This document shows, in pieces, positions 1 through 9,879 of a DNA stretch of 64,000 nucleotides (positions are counted from its first letter, which is position 1; the number at the start of each line of letters is the position of its first letter). The notes beneath the pieces are model-generated. The model did not search any database. It had not been told where the DNA came from and saw only the letters and a program-made list of their open reading frames with translations. This DNA comes from Streptomyces sp. CB01580. GTDB taxonomy: Bacteria; Actinomycetota; Actinomycetes; Streptomycetales; Streptomycetaceae. The position numbers and the translations under genes are program-made. The stretch spans positions 1-64,000 of the forward strand of contig NZ_LIXJ01000002.1 of the NCBI RefSeq assembly GCF_001905795.1, read 5' to 3'.

Positions 1-282
1 ACCGGATCACGAGACACTAGGGGTGGGGGCGGTCTATTGCTTCTGAATCGTAGAGGGTTCTTTTTGTGTGGCGTCGATGAAAGAAAGTGTAAATTTCTGT
101 GGCGATTTTAAATCAGTCATGGGTGCAGTTCCGCTCAGTGCTCCAGCAGCGGTTCGGGGTATGAGTTGAGTTTTCGGTAGTGGTGGCTGCGGGCGACGGC
201 TTGATGGCGCCCCTTCTCTGAAGGGCCGTCCCGTAATGATCGCGCGAAACGCGATGTCACAGCGGTTGCAGAGCGTGTGACG

Positions 283-830
283 TCATTTCAGGGTGGTCGC
301 CCATGCTGTCAGCGCGGTGAATTCGTCACTGGCAAGTCCGCATCGGGGATCGACCCGGTGCAGTAGAGCGGGACCGTCGTGATGGTCCTTCACCCAGGTG
401 CGATCCGTCTCCGTGATTTCATCGTCAATCCAGGCGAAGGTCCGACCATTTGCCCACGTGGCCATCTCTGGCGTCTTCCAGAACAAACCGCCTGGGGTGC
501 AGGCCGCGGCGAGGACCAAGGGATGAAGGGCAGCTCGGGCAATCACAGGACCGGTGTGACGAAAGCGTTGGCTTCTTTCTCCCACGTCGTCGCCCACACC
601 AGGTCGAAGGGAAGCGCGTCCAATGCCGGGCCGTGATTCGGGTTGAGCCACACCCGCAGCGGCTTCACCGCCTTGTTCGGCAGCCCCCGCTCGGTCAGTC
701 GGCGCCTTTCGGCGGCCTTCCAGCGAGGTGTCAGCAGCCGGTGCGTCTCATAGCCCTTGCGCCGTCGGTGCGGCTTCGCGGCATACGGATCCAGCGGCCC
801 GTCGACATCCACCAACAGTGCTGGTCGCAC
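283..830 (-). pseudogene. HAD-like hydrolase pseudogene (nonsense plus frameshift)
   Basis: This is a broken gene for a small HAD-fold protein. The GTG at 830 follows a G-rich ribosome site and starts VRPALLVDVDGPLDPYAA, a HAD motif I with DVDGPLDP. The frame runs to ...FVTPVL and meets TGA at 543-545. The same frame continues past that TGA as LPELPFIPW, so the stop looks like a GGA-to-TGA nonsense change. Near 490-500 the frame shifts again, and the rest (GGLFWKT, then WANGRTFAWIDDEITE, ending at 283) is in another frame. Joined together, the three pieces give one continuous protein of about 180 residues of a type common in Streptomyces. At least two lesions imply loss of function. A sequencing error could explain one of them, less easily both. 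Confidence 0.72.
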
Positions 831-949
831 CGGCTCACCCCCTGATCCTGCCTTGCAGGGTACCGGCCGGCGATGAGACCGCCCAGCGAAATTCCGGCAG
901 GCAGAGATCTCCGTAGGTCTGGGCTCAGCGGCGATGGAAGGAGTCTGAT

Positions 950-1354
950 GTGACAGCCGTGACCACAACGTCGGAGCCCTCCTGGGTAGCCCCGTTCGCT
1001 GGGCTGAGTACCTGTCAGTTCAGCAGGCTGGCCAGCGCACTGCGGCGCGAGGGTGCGGATCCGGGGCACAGGGGCCGGCCGTGGAGCCTGTCGCTGGAGG
1101 ACTGCGTGCTTCTGGTCGCCGCGTGCTGGCAGACGAACCTACCCCTGGGGCGGTTGGCGCCGCTGTTCGGGGTCTCCAGGTCGGCCGCCGACCGCATCAT
1201 CAATCATCTCGGGCCGACGCTCGCCCTCCAGCAGCGCAAGCGATTCCGAATGGACACCGGGGTGATCGTCCGTGACTGCCACCTCAAGGGCGATGGCGTG
1301 TACCACGCCATGCTCGACATTGCCCGCCTGCACAACCTCGCCCTCGCTGAGTGA
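950..1354 (+). pseudogene. IS5-type transposase with its catalytic core deleted
   Basis: The first ~100 residues look like an IS5-group transposase with an HTH_Tnp_4-type DNA-binding region (WSLSLEDCVLLVAACWQTN, then FGVSRSAADRIINHLG). After KRFRMDTGVIV the frame goes straight into RDCHLKGDGVYHAMLDIARLHNLALAE, which I recognise as the extreme C-terminus of the same transposase type. The intervening ~110 residues, which should hold the DDE residues, are absent. The result is an in-frame 134-residue remnant that keeps the DNA-binding part and cannot catalyse transposition. It starts ATG/GTG near 950, just upstream of and divergent from the broken HAD gene. I compared it with family members from memory. 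Confidence 0.65.
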
Positions 1355-1740
1355 AACGGGAACAAGCTGGTCAGTCACCACTTCGTGGACAGGAGTCTTC
1401 CCGCCGACTCGGCAGCGTTCTTCGAGGAGTTGATCAATGCGCCGGATCCCGGAGGAGGCTTGACCTGTTGAGGTTCGGAGATCGCGAACCCTCGAGCGTC
1501 GGGGATCTTCGCTGCCCGGCACCGCTACCGGGTTGGCCTTCAGGATTTCGGCAGATACAGTTCCCGGTCCACCAGGGCCCCGGCACGACCCGGTGGCGCA
1601 GGCGGTGGAGACCCCGATCTGACAGTTGTGGATCTTTCTCAAGATCCTGGTGCACTGCCGGTCCGCCCCGGTCGAAGCGACGCCCCTCTTGATGAACCCG
1701 GTGCATTTCTGCGGCTTCCCTGGTTCACGGGAATCGGTAC
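1355..1740 (+). other. Degenerate spacer between transposase remnants
   Basis: No intact gene is visible. One short frame just after 1360 reads NKLVSHHFVDRSLPADSAAFFEELINAPD before a stop. It has coding character, but I do not recognise it. The rest has broken frames and is probably insertion-sequence debris. Confidence 0.4.
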
Positions 1741-2086
1741 GACGCCACGCAGGCGACTTCTCTTCTGGACGCGATCCCTTGTAGACGTGGCTTGTACGGA
1801 TGCCCGCGCAACGCCCCGAGCGGCTCTTCGCCGACCGGGGCTACGACCACGATCAGTACTGCTACCTGCTCCGGGCGGCGAGGCGTCAAGCCGCTCACGG
1901 CCCGGCATGTGGCGCTTGCGGTTCCGGATGCGGGTGCCCTCGCTGCGTGGTCGAGGGGACGTTCGCCCGGCTGCACCAGTTCAAGCGCCTACGGGTCCAC
2001 TACAGACCGCGGCCGTCCCCCAGCAGCGGGGGCTGCTTTGAACGCGCTTGTTCGATCAACTGCAACGACTCCGGAAGCCATTCTGA
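1741..2086 (+). pseudogene. IS5-type transposase, C-terminal remnant with several frameshifts
   Basis: Fragments of a second, different IS5-family transposase lie in alternating frames. DATQATSLLDAIP is in one frame at 1741. RPERLFADRGYDHDQY is in another from 1800 and contains the second catalytic Asp region (ADRGYDHD). GVKPLTAR is in a third near 1880. VVEGTFARLHQFKRLRV near 1950 carries the catalytic Glu region. LFDQLQRLRKPF with TGA at 2084-2086 is the usual end of these proteins. At least three frameshifts separate the pieces and the N-terminal half is missing, so this is a dead copy. No terminal inverted repeats were found. Confidence 0.68.
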
Positions 2087-2120
2087 AGCGATCGGAAAGC
2101 CCCTCCTTCGCCGAGTCGTC

Positions 2121-2167
2121 TCATCCGCAGGGCCGGAACGCTCGTGGAGTTCCGGCCCTGCGGATGA
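2121..2167. terminator. Perfect 19-bp stem-loop, likely bidirectional terminator
   Basis: The arms 2121-2139 and 2149-2167 are perfectly complementary (TCATCCGCAGGGCCGGAAC against its complement) around a 9-nt loop. It lies 43 nt beyond the stop of the minus-strand RDD gene and just after the transposase remnant. There is no U tract, as is usual for Streptomyces terminators. Confidence 0.8.
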
Positions 2168-2209
2168 GCGGGCATGCTGGGCATGCCCACAGAACGTCGG
2201 TTCCCGGCG

Positions 2210-2956
2210 TCAGCTCTTCTTGACCACCAGCGTGCCGGCGGCACGGTCGTGCCAGCCCTGCAGCTTGCCGGAGTTGTCGAAGAACGGCGACAGGTAGACG
2301 AGGACGGCGCCGATGTAGCAGAGGAACGCGCCGACGATCGGGATGATGTAGCGGATGAAACCGGCACCGAGGCCCGGGTTCTGACCGGTGCTCTCCTTGA
2401 CGACCTTCAGGCCGAGCGCCATCTTGCCCAGGGTCGCGCCGACCAGAGAGATCATCAGCCACTCGTAGAGCAGCGTGACCAGGACGAGTATGGCCAGCAT
2501 GCTGAACATGGTGGCGATGAAGCCGGTGCCCACGTCGTTGACGCAGGACTGGTATCCGGGATCCAGGGAGCTGCCACAGTCCTCGGTGCTCTTCGCGAGG
2601 CCCAGGGCACCGGCCACGCCGATCGCGCTGATGATGCCGTACAGCACGCCGATGGCCAGACCGTCGATCAGACGCGCGCCGAGACGCAGACCCATGGTGC
2701 CGATCTGGACCGTGCCCAGGTTCGGCACGTTGATGTAGCCGTTGTTGGCCTGGAGCGTGCCCGGGGCCGGGGGCTGCTGCGGGTAGCCGTAACCGGGCTG
2801 ACCCTGCGGCGGCTGACCGGGCTGCTGCGGGTAGCCGTAACCGGGCTGACCCTGCTGGGGCGCGCCGCCCTGCTGCGGGTAGCCGTATCCCGGCTGGTCC
2901 TGCGGCGGCTGACCGGGCTGCTGCCCGTACGGGTTGTTCGGGTCGCCGAAGCTCAT
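2210..2956 (-). CDS. RDD family membrane protein with Pro/Gln/Gly-rich N-terminus
   Basis: This is a 248-residue membrane protein. The ATG at 2956 is preceded by GGAGGAAC. Residues 1-70 are a low-complexity cytoplasmic tail with repeated GYGYPQQ and PQGQPGYG units. The RDD domain follows, with the conserved Arg-Asp in [16 protein letters not shown], then a long membrane segment ([19 protein letters not shown]), [12 protein letters not shown] and [19 protein letters not shown]. It ends with the typical [15 protein letters not shown], whose WHD motif is common in this family. The function of RDD proteins is mostly unknown; transport and ion-exchange roles have been reported for some. It is divergent from folD and ends at a strong terminator. 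Confidence 0.88.
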   Translation of the reverse strand: MSFGDPNNPYGQQPGQPPQDQPGYGYPQQGGAPQQGQPGYGYPQQPGQPPQGQPGYGYPQQPPAPGTLQANNGYINVPNLGTVQIGTMGLRLGARLIDGLAIGVLYGIISAIGVAGALGLAKSTEDCGSSLDPGYQSCVNDVGTGFIATMFSMLAILVLVTLLYEWLMISLVGATLGKMALGLKVVKESTGQNPGLGAGFIRYIIPIVGAFLCYIGAVLVYLSPFFDNSGKLQGWHDRAAGTLVVKKS

Positions 2957-3185
2957 CTGGGGAGTTCCTCCAACGTGCACATGGGGACGATGCGGCCGCA
3001 CGGAGGAAAGAGAAGGTCTGTGGTCCGCCCCCCGGTACTACTGCGACACAGCGCTCATCATCGTTATAAACAGAATGTAAGTTTGTCCAGTCGAGATGGC
3101 TGGATGTTGCTCAAGCGAGACATGACGGCTGTTCCCGGTCATCCGGAATTGGTATACGGGCGGGGTCATCCGCGAGTATGGGGAC

Positions 3186-4049
3186 ATGAGCGCCCAGATT
3201 CTCGATGGCAAGGCCACCGCAGCCGCGATCAAGTCCGATCTCACCGTCCGCGTGGCGGCCCTCAAGGCACGGGGCGTCAACCCTGGCCTCGGAACACTGC
3301 TCGTCGGGGACGACCCGGGCAGCCGCTGGTACGTGAACGGCAAGCACCGCGACTGCGCCGAGGTCGGCATCGGCTCCATCCAGCGCGAACTTCCCGACAC
3401 CGCCACCCAGGAGGAGATCGAGGACGTCGTCCGGGAGCTCAACGCCGACCCCGAGTGCACGGGGTACATCGTGCAGCTGCCCCTGCCCAAGGGAATCGAC
3501 ACCAACCGTGTCCTGGAGCTGATGGACCCCGCCAAGGACGCCGACGGTCTCCACCCGACGAACCTGGGCCGGCTCGTGCTGAACGAGACGGGCCCGCTGC
3601 CGTGCACCCCGCAGGGCGTCGTCCAGCTGCTCCGCCACCACGGCGTGGAGATCAACGGGGCGCACGTCGTGGTCGTGGGCCGGGGCGTCACGATCGGCCG
3701 TCCCATGCCGCTGCTGCTGACCCGCAGGTCCGAGAACGCCACCGTCACCCAGTGCCACACCGGTACGCGTGACCTCTCCAAGCACCTCAAGCACGCCGAC
3801 ATCATCGTCGCCGCCGCCGGGGTGCCCCACATCATCAAGCCCGAGGACGTGAAGCCGGGCGCGGCCGTGCTGGACGTCGGCGTCAGCCGGGACGAGAACG
3901 GCAAGATCATCGGGGACGTCCACCCGGGCGTGGCCGAGGTCGCCGCCTGGATCTCCCCGAACCCCGGCGGTGTCGGTCCGATGACCCGCGCCCAGCTGCT
4001 CGTCAACGTGGTCGAGGCGGCCGAGCGCGCCGCGTCCGCCGCCGCCTGA
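3186..4049 (+). CDS. folD: Bifunctional methylenetetrahydrofolate dehydrogenase / methenyltetrahydrofolate cyclohydrolase FolD
   Basis: FolD interconverts 5,10-methylene-THF, 5,10-methenyl-THF and 10-formyl-THF, supplying one-carbon units for purines and formyl-Met. The 287-residue length is standard. Visible signatures include the substrate-site region with the catalytic Lys ([17 protein letters not shown]), [12 protein letters not shown] with the PLP loop, [14 protein letters not shown], the dinucleotide-binding [13 protein letters not shown], and the C-terminal [17 protein letters not shown]. It starts at ATG 3186 after an AT-rich stretch that probably contains the promoter shared with the divergent RDD gene. 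The DUF3017 gene follows 30 nt later and is likely cotranscribed. Confidence 0.97.
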   Translation: MSAQILDGKATAAAIKSDLTVRVAALKARGVNPGLGTLLVGDDPGSRWYVNGKHRDCAEVGIGSIQRELPDTATQEEIEDVVRELNADPECTGYIVQLPLPKGIDTNRVLELMDPAKDADGLHPTNLGRLVLNETGPLPCTPQGVVQLLRHHGVEINGAHVVVVGRGVTIGRPMPLLLTRRSENATVTQCHTGTRDLSKHLKHADIIVAAAGVPHIIKPEDVKPGAAVLDVGVSRDENGKIIGDVHPGVAEVAAWISPNPGGVGPMTRAQLLVNVVEAAERAASAAA

Positions 4050-4079
4050 CCCGGCGGACCCGAATCCGGAAGGAACCCC

Positions 4080-4748
4080 ATGGGTGCTGGTAGGAGCCCG
4101 GCCCGCCCGGCCGTCGAGGTGGACGTCGCCACTGCGGACGCCGCCACGGCGGGCGAGGGCGCGCAGGGCCGGGCCGCGTCGAACGCGTCGAACGCGGACG
4201 CGGCCGGCGAGGCCACGGCGAGCGAGGTCGTTCCGGGCGGGGGTGCGCCCGGCGAGGCCACGTCGAACGACGCCGCTCCGGGTGAGGACGCGTCCGGAGC
4301 GGCAGCTTCGAACGAGGCTGCTTCCGGCGAGGGCGGTGACGCCGGTTCCGGTTCGTCGCGGCGGCCCCCCCTGTTCACCCGGGACACCGCGCGCCCCGAG
4401 GGCGGCGGCCGGGCCGCGCCCGGGGACGCGCCCGCACCGGCCCGGCAGTGGCCGCTGCTCGCGGTGCTCTGCGTGGCCGGCCTCGGGCTGCTGATCGTGG
4501 CCCTCGACCCGTTCACCGAGGCGTTCCGCGTCGGCACGATCCTGATCGGTGCCTCCCTCATAGGCGGAGCGGTGCTGCGGCTCGTGGTCCCGTCGGTCGG
4601 CATGCTGGCGGTCCGTTCCCGCTTCACCGACCTGGTGACGTACGGACTCCTCGGCTTCCTCATCGTGATGCTCGCGCTGGTGGCCCAGCCCAAGCCGTGG
4701 CTGGACATCCCGTTCCTGGAGGACGCGGTCCACTTCACGATCCGCTGA
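4080..4748 (+). CDS. DUF3017 membrane protein
   Basis: This 222-residue protein has a long, disordered, Ala/Gly/Glu-rich N-terminal half (residues ~1-120) with recurrent GEA/SNEA-like units, followed by a compact C-terminal membrane domain. Three hydrophobic segments are visible: WPLLAVLCVAGLGLLIVAL, VGTILIGASLIGGAVLRLV and LVTYGLLGFLIVMLALVAQ. This matches the DUF3017 pattern, and in actinomycetes such genes commonly sit directly after folD, as here. No biochemical function is known. The ATG at 4080 follows AAGGAA. A strong terminator ends the unit 11 nt after the stop. Confidence 0.88.
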   Translation: MGAGRSPARPAVEVDVATADAATAGEGAQGRAASNASNADAAGEATASEVVPGGGAPGEATSNDAAPGEDASGAAASNEAASGEGGDAGSGSSRRPPLFTRDTARPEGGGRAAPGDAPAPARQWPLLAVLCVAGLGLLIVALDPFTEAFRVGTILIGASLIGGAVLRLVVPSVGMLAVRSRFTDLVTYGLLGFLIVMLALVAQPKPWLDIPFLEDAVHFTIR

Positions 4749-4758
4749 TTCCCGCCCG

Positions 4759-4800
4759 CACGACAACGGCGCCGCCCCTGTGGGCGGCGCCGTTGTCGTG
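4759..4800 (+). terminator. 19-bp GC-rich stem with 4-nt loop
   Basis: The arms 4759-4777 (CACGACAACGGCGCCGCCC) and 4782-4800 are perfectly complementary around CTGT. It lies directly behind the DUF3017 stop and ends the folD unit. Confidence 0.88.
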
Positions 4801-6392
<1,592 letters not shown>

Positions 6393-6425
6393 CCCGTTCC
6401 TTTTGGGACGTACGTCTTCACGCGC

Positions 6426-6484
6426 GTACACCACCGCCCCCGGCGACGACTGCGGATGCAGCGCCGCCGGGGGCGGTGGCGTAC
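6426..6484. terminator. 20-bp stem-loop between convergent mdh and PEP-mutase-like gene
   Basis: The arms 6426-6445 and 6465-6484 (GTACACCACCGCCCCCGGCG against its complement, one mismatch) enclose a 19-nt loop. It can serve both converging genes. Confidence 0.75.
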
Positions 6485-6488
6485 CCGC

Positions 6489-6538
6489 CCGCTGTCCGAC
6501 CGGCCATGCGACCGGCCGTGCGACCGGTCGGACAGCGG
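6489..6538. terminator. Second hairpin, 15-bp perfect arms
   Basis: The arms 6489-6503 (CCGCTGTCCGACCGG) and 6524-6538 are perfectly complementary with a 20-nt loop. It follows the first hairpin directly and lies just past the minus-strand gene stop, so this is a double terminator. Confidence 0.6.
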
Positions 6539-6553
6539 ATGGTCAGTGGGTGG

Positions 6554-7288
6554 TCAGCCCTTGAGCAGTTCGTCGGCGGTCTCGCGCAGGGAGGCCATGG
6601 CCAGGTGCTGCAGTCCGGGGCCGAACGTGATCCGGGTGGCGCCCAGCTCGCCCAGGCGGCGCGGCGGAGGCCCGTCGGGCAGGGCGACCGCGTTGAGCGG
6701 CCCCGGGACGGCGGCGGCCAGCCGGGGCAGGGCCTCGGGCGGCGCCATGATCGGGTAGACGCAGTCCGCGCCCGCCGCCACGTACGCCTTGGCGCGGCGG
6801 ACCGTCTCCGCCTCCTGATCCGTGCCGTCGGGGACGCCGCGGACGTACGTGTCCACGCGGGCGTTGACGAAGAGCCGGTCACCGGCCGCCGCGCGCACCT
6901 CCGCAAGCCGGTCCGCCTGCCGCTGGACGTCGACGAGGACGCCGTCGACCGAGTCCTCCAGGTTGCAGCCGACGGCACCGGTCTCCAGAAGGCGTTCCAC
7001 CAGCTCTGCGGCCGGCAGTCCGTACCCCGCCTCGATGTCCGCCGAGACGGGAACGGCCGACGGGACGGCGCGCACGATCCTGGTCACGGCCGCGAACATC
7101 TCGTCGGCGGGTGTCTCCCCGTCCTTGTGGCCGAGCGAGGCGGCGATACCGGCGCTGGGCGTGGCGAGCGCGGGGAAACCCGCCTCGACGAGGACACGGG
7201 CGCTCGCCGCGTCCCAGGGACCCGGGAGGATCAACGGGTCATCGGGTGCGCGGTCGAGGTGGAGGGCTCGAAGGACTGACGCGGTCAT
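6554..7288 (-). CDS. Isocitrate lyase / phosphoenolpyruvate mutase family protein
   Basis: This is a 244-residue TIM-barrel protein of the ICL/PEPM superfamily, whose members make or break C-C or C-P bonds next to a carboxylate. The pattern is clear: LILPGPWDAASARVLVEAGFPALATPSAG near the start, VPVSADIEAGYG with the metal-binding Asp/Glu, GAVGCNLEDS, then FVNARVDTYVRG and ADCVYPIMAP. The Cys of true isocitrate lyase (KKCGH) is absent, as in the uncharacterised short branch. The chosen start is ATG 7288 (MTASVLRALHL). The reading frame stays open upstream through a 24-bp tandem repeat, but that extension has no family counterpart. The substrate is unknown. Confidence 0.88.
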   Translation of the reverse strand: MTASVLRALHLDRAPDDPLILPGPWDAASARVLVEAGFPALATPSAGIAASLGHKDGETPADEMFAAVTRIVRAVPSAVPVSADIEAGYGLPAAELVERLLETGAVGCNLEDSVDGVLVDVQRQADRLAEVRAAAGDRLFVNARVDTYVRGVPDGTDQEAETVRRAKAYVAAGADCVYPIMAPPEALPRLAAAVPGPLNAVALPDGPPPRRLGELGATRITFGPGLQHLAMASLRETADELLKG

Positions 7289-7580
7289 CGTGGACTCCCG
7301 GGAGAAGAGGGCCATGTGCGGGGCGGGTGCGCGGAGTGTGAGCGGGGGCGTGCGGCGCGATCGGAGCCTGCGGGCGGGCCCGGAGGCGTATGGGGATGCG
7401 CCGGGCCTTTGCGGCGGCATGCTAGGTGAGCGGGCACGCGGGGCACGGGGGACGCGCAGGGCGTAAGAGGCGCGCAATCCGCGCAGAGGTATGCGGAGGT
7501 GCGCGGGGCACGAAAGGCGCGCGGCCAGCGGAGTGAGCCGTGAGACCTGCGGTTCATGACCCATGGCCTGCGCTCCCATG

Positions 7581-7724
7581 TCCCGTGACACCAGTACCTC
7601 CGGGTCCCGTGACACCAGCACCTCCGGGTCCCGTGACACCAGCACCTCCGGGTCCCGTGACACCAGCACCTCCGGGTCCCGCGAGACCTGCGCCCCCGCG
7701 TCCCGCGAGAGGCCCCGCGAGAGG
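7581..7724. repeat. 24-bp tandem repeat (minisatellite)
   Basis: Four near-identical 24-bp units (core TCCCGTGACACCAG, then CACCTCCGGG) start at 7581, 7605, 7629 and 7653. Two diverged units follow, beginning TCCCGCGAGA at 7677 and 7701. The unit is a multiple of three, so both strands stay open across it; on the minus strand it would encode VSRDPEVL units. It lies in a 535-bp gap (7289-7823) with no other recognisable gene. Confidence 0.85.
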
Positions 7725-7823
7725 TGAGATGCGCCCGCAGAGGTCCGTACGGCGGAGGCCGCGTACAGACGTGACCCGTGCGACGGGAGCGCACGGACCC
7801 GGTGCGGCACCGGCCGGTACCCG

Positions 7824-8336
7824 TCAGTGCTTGTTGTCGCCCGGCTGGTAGTGACCCGGGACCATGCGGGTGGTCACGGCGAACCGGTTCCAGGCGTTGA
7901 TGGTCGTGATCGCGGCGACGAGATGGGCGAGCTCGGTCTCGTCGAAGTGCTTGGCGGCGTTCTCCCACACCTCGTCCGGCACGAACCCGTCGGTCAGCAC
8001 GGTCATCGCCTCGGTCAGCTCGATGGCCGCGATCTCCTTGGGCGTGTAGAAGTGCCGCGCCTCCTCCCACGCGCTGAGCTGGACGATCCGCTGGACGGAC
8101 TCGCCCGCGGCCAGGGCGTCCTTGGAGTGCATGTCGAGGCAGAAGGCGCAGTGGTTGATCTGGGAGGCGCGGATCTTCACCAGTTCGCCCACGACGGGGT
8201 CGAGACCCCCGCGGGACGCCCTGTCGAGCCGGACCATGGCCTTGTAGACATCGGGCGCCAGCTCGGCCCAGGCCGTACGGGGGGTGTGCTCGGGGTTGAG
8301 CTCGGAGGTGGTGGGGGCGTTCTCGTTCGTTGTCAT
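7824..8336 (-). CDS. Carboxymuconolactone decarboxylase / AhpD-like protein
   Basis: This 170-residue all-helical protein belongs to the AhpD/CMD family. The redox motif CAFCLDMHS (Cys-x-x-Cys with a His three residues later) is intact and is preceded by GLDPVVGELVKIRASQINH, which is typical of alkylhydroperoxidase-like members. These act as thiol peroxidases or their partners. The ATG at 8336 is 46 bp from the start of the divergent MocR regulator, an arrangement that suggests direct control by that regulator. It ends close to the tandem-repeat region. Confidence 0.9.
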   Translation of the reverse strand: MTTNENAPTTSELNPEHTPRTAWAELAPDVYKAMVRLDRASRGGLDPVVGELVKIRASQINHCAFCLDMHSKDALAAGESVQRIVQLSAWEEARHFYTPKEIAAIELTEAMTVLTDGFVPDEVWENAAKHFDETELAHLVAAITTINAWNRFAVTTRMVPGHYQPGDNKH

Positions 8337-8382
8337 GGGGACGACGCTACGGGAAGGTGGCGCAGCGATATGGTCCATTTCC

Positions 8383-9786
8383 ATGAATGATTCCTGGGCC
8401 ACTTTCGGAGCCGACCTCCACCTGGAGACGAAGGGTTCGACCGGACTGCGGGCGGGGCTCATGGACGCCCTGCGCGAGGCCGTGCGCACGGGGCGGCTGA
8501 CCCCCGGCACCCGGTTGCCGTCCTCCCGCATCCTCGCCGCCGACCTCGGTATCGCCCGGAACACCGTCGCCGACGCGTACGCGGAGCTGGTCGCGGAAGG
8601 ATGGCTCACCGCCCGGCAGGGATCGGGCACCCGGGTGGCGCGGCGGGCCGAGCCCCGCCGGACGGCCACGCGGGCGGTGCCGCCCCGTCCGGTGGGCTCC
8701 CGGCCCGCCCGCAACCTGATGCCCGGTTCGCCGGACGTCTCCTCCTTCCCGCGCGCCGAGTGGCTCAAGGCGTCCCGGCGCGCCCTGACCGCCGCCCCCA
8801 ACGAGGCCTTCGGCTACGGGGATCCGCGCGGGCGCGTGGAACTGCGCACCGCGCTCGCCGGCTATCTGGCCCGCGCCCGCGGCGTGTACGCGGACCCGGA
8901 ACGGATCGTGATCTGCGCCGGCTTCGTACACGCCCTGAAACTGATGGGTACGGTGCTGCGCAGGCGCCGGGTGCGCGAGGTGGCCGTCGAGTCGTACGGA
9001 CTGGATGTGCACTGGCGACTGCTCGCGGACGCCGGACTGCGCCTGCCCAGCCTGTCGGTCGACGGATCAGGGGCCAGGACCGGCGATCTCGCCGGAATGC
9101 GCGGGGTGGGGGCCGTGCTGCTGACACCGGCCCACCAGTTCCCGACGGGCGCACCGCTCCACCCCGACCGGCGGGCCGCCGCGGTCGACTGGGCGCGTCG
9201 CACGGGCGGGCTGATCCTAGAGGACGACTACGACGGCGAGTTCCGTTACGACAGGCAGCCGGTCGGTGCCCTGCAAGGGCTGGATCCGGAACATGTCGTG
9301 TACCTGGGCACGACGAGCAAGTCCCTGGCACCCGGGCTGCGGCTGGGGTGGATGGTGCTGCCGGAACGTCTGATGGGGGAGGTGGTCGAGGCGAAGGGAA
9401 ACAGCGACTGGTCGTCGAGCGCGCTGGAGCAGCTGACGCTCGCGGAGTTCATCGAGTCGGGCGCGTACGACCGCCACGTACGCGCGATGCGTCTGCACTA
9501 TCGCCACCGCCGTGACCAGCTCGTCGCCGTCCTGGCGGAACGGGCCCCCGACGTCCGGGTCAGCGGCATCGCCGCCGGTCTGCACGCCGTGCTCGAACTT
9601 CCGGAGGGCGGCGAGGCGTCGGCGCTGCGCGCGGCGGCGTGGCAGGGGCTCGCGCTGGAGGCGTTCTCACGCTTCCGGCACCCCGAGGCCGCGCCGGGCC
9701 GTGACGCCCTGGTCATCGGCTACGGGACACCGACCGAAAGTGCCTGGGCGGGCGCGCTGGACGCGCTGGTCCGCGTTCTCGCGTGA
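8383..9786 (+). CDS. MocR/PdxR-type transcriptional regulator (GntR HTH plus aminotransferase domain)
   Basis: This is a 467-residue fusion. The N-terminal GntR winged helix (residues ~15-80) reads LREAVRTGRLTPGTRLPSSR, then ILAADLGIARNTVADAYAELVAEGWL. A class-I aminotransferase-like domain follows, with LILEDDYDGEFRYDR, VYLGTTSKSLAPGLRLGWMV (the PLP Lys in the TSKS motif) and the aminotransferase C-terminus. MocR proteins bind PLP, alone or as an adduct, to control adjacent genes. The ATG at 8383 overlaps the ATGGTCCATTTCCAT-like sequence between it and the divergent AhpD-like gene, so autoregulation is plausible. An upstream in-frame GTG at 8284 lies inside the neighbour and is rejected. 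Confidence 0.92.
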   Translation: MNDSWATFGADLHLETKGSTGLRAGLMDALREAVRTGRLTPGTRLPSSRILAADLGIARNTVADAYAELVAEGWLTARQGSGTRVARRAEPRRTATRAVPPRPVGSRPARNLMPGSPDVSSFPRAEWLKASRRALTAAPNEAFGYGDPRGRVELRTALAGYLARARGVYADPERIVICAGFVHALKLMGTVLRRRRVREVAVESYGLDVHWRLLADAGLRLPSLSVDGSGARTGDLAGMRGVGAVLLTPAHQFPTGAPLHPDRRAAAVDWARRTGGLILEDDYDGEFRYDRQPVGALQGLDPEHVVYLGTTSKSLAPGLRLGWMVLPERLMGEVVEAKGNSDWSSSALEQLTLAEFIESGAYDRHVRAMRLHYRHRRDQLVAVLAERAPDVRVSGIAAGLHAVLELPEGGEASALRAAAWQGLALEAFSRFRHPEAAPGRDALVIGYGTPTESAWAGALDALVRVLA

Positions 9787-9879
9787 GGCGTGACCGGGGG
9801 CGCGGGGCCGTAAGAACATGACCAGGAGCACGCCTGTTCCGGAAATGCCGGTATGAGGAACGGGGCAGGTGCGGCGCCC

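Noticed and set aside
1..282. Possible gene or RNA before the HAD pseudogene
   Set aside because: The region is AT-richer but has no open frame with a ribosome site and no tRNA-like or other recognisable RNA structure.
7540..7851. Plus-strand Pro-rich ORF (VTPAPPGP repeats) over the minisatellite
   Set aside because: It is purely the translation of the 24-bp repeat, with no ribosome site, and it overlaps the AhpD-like gene end.
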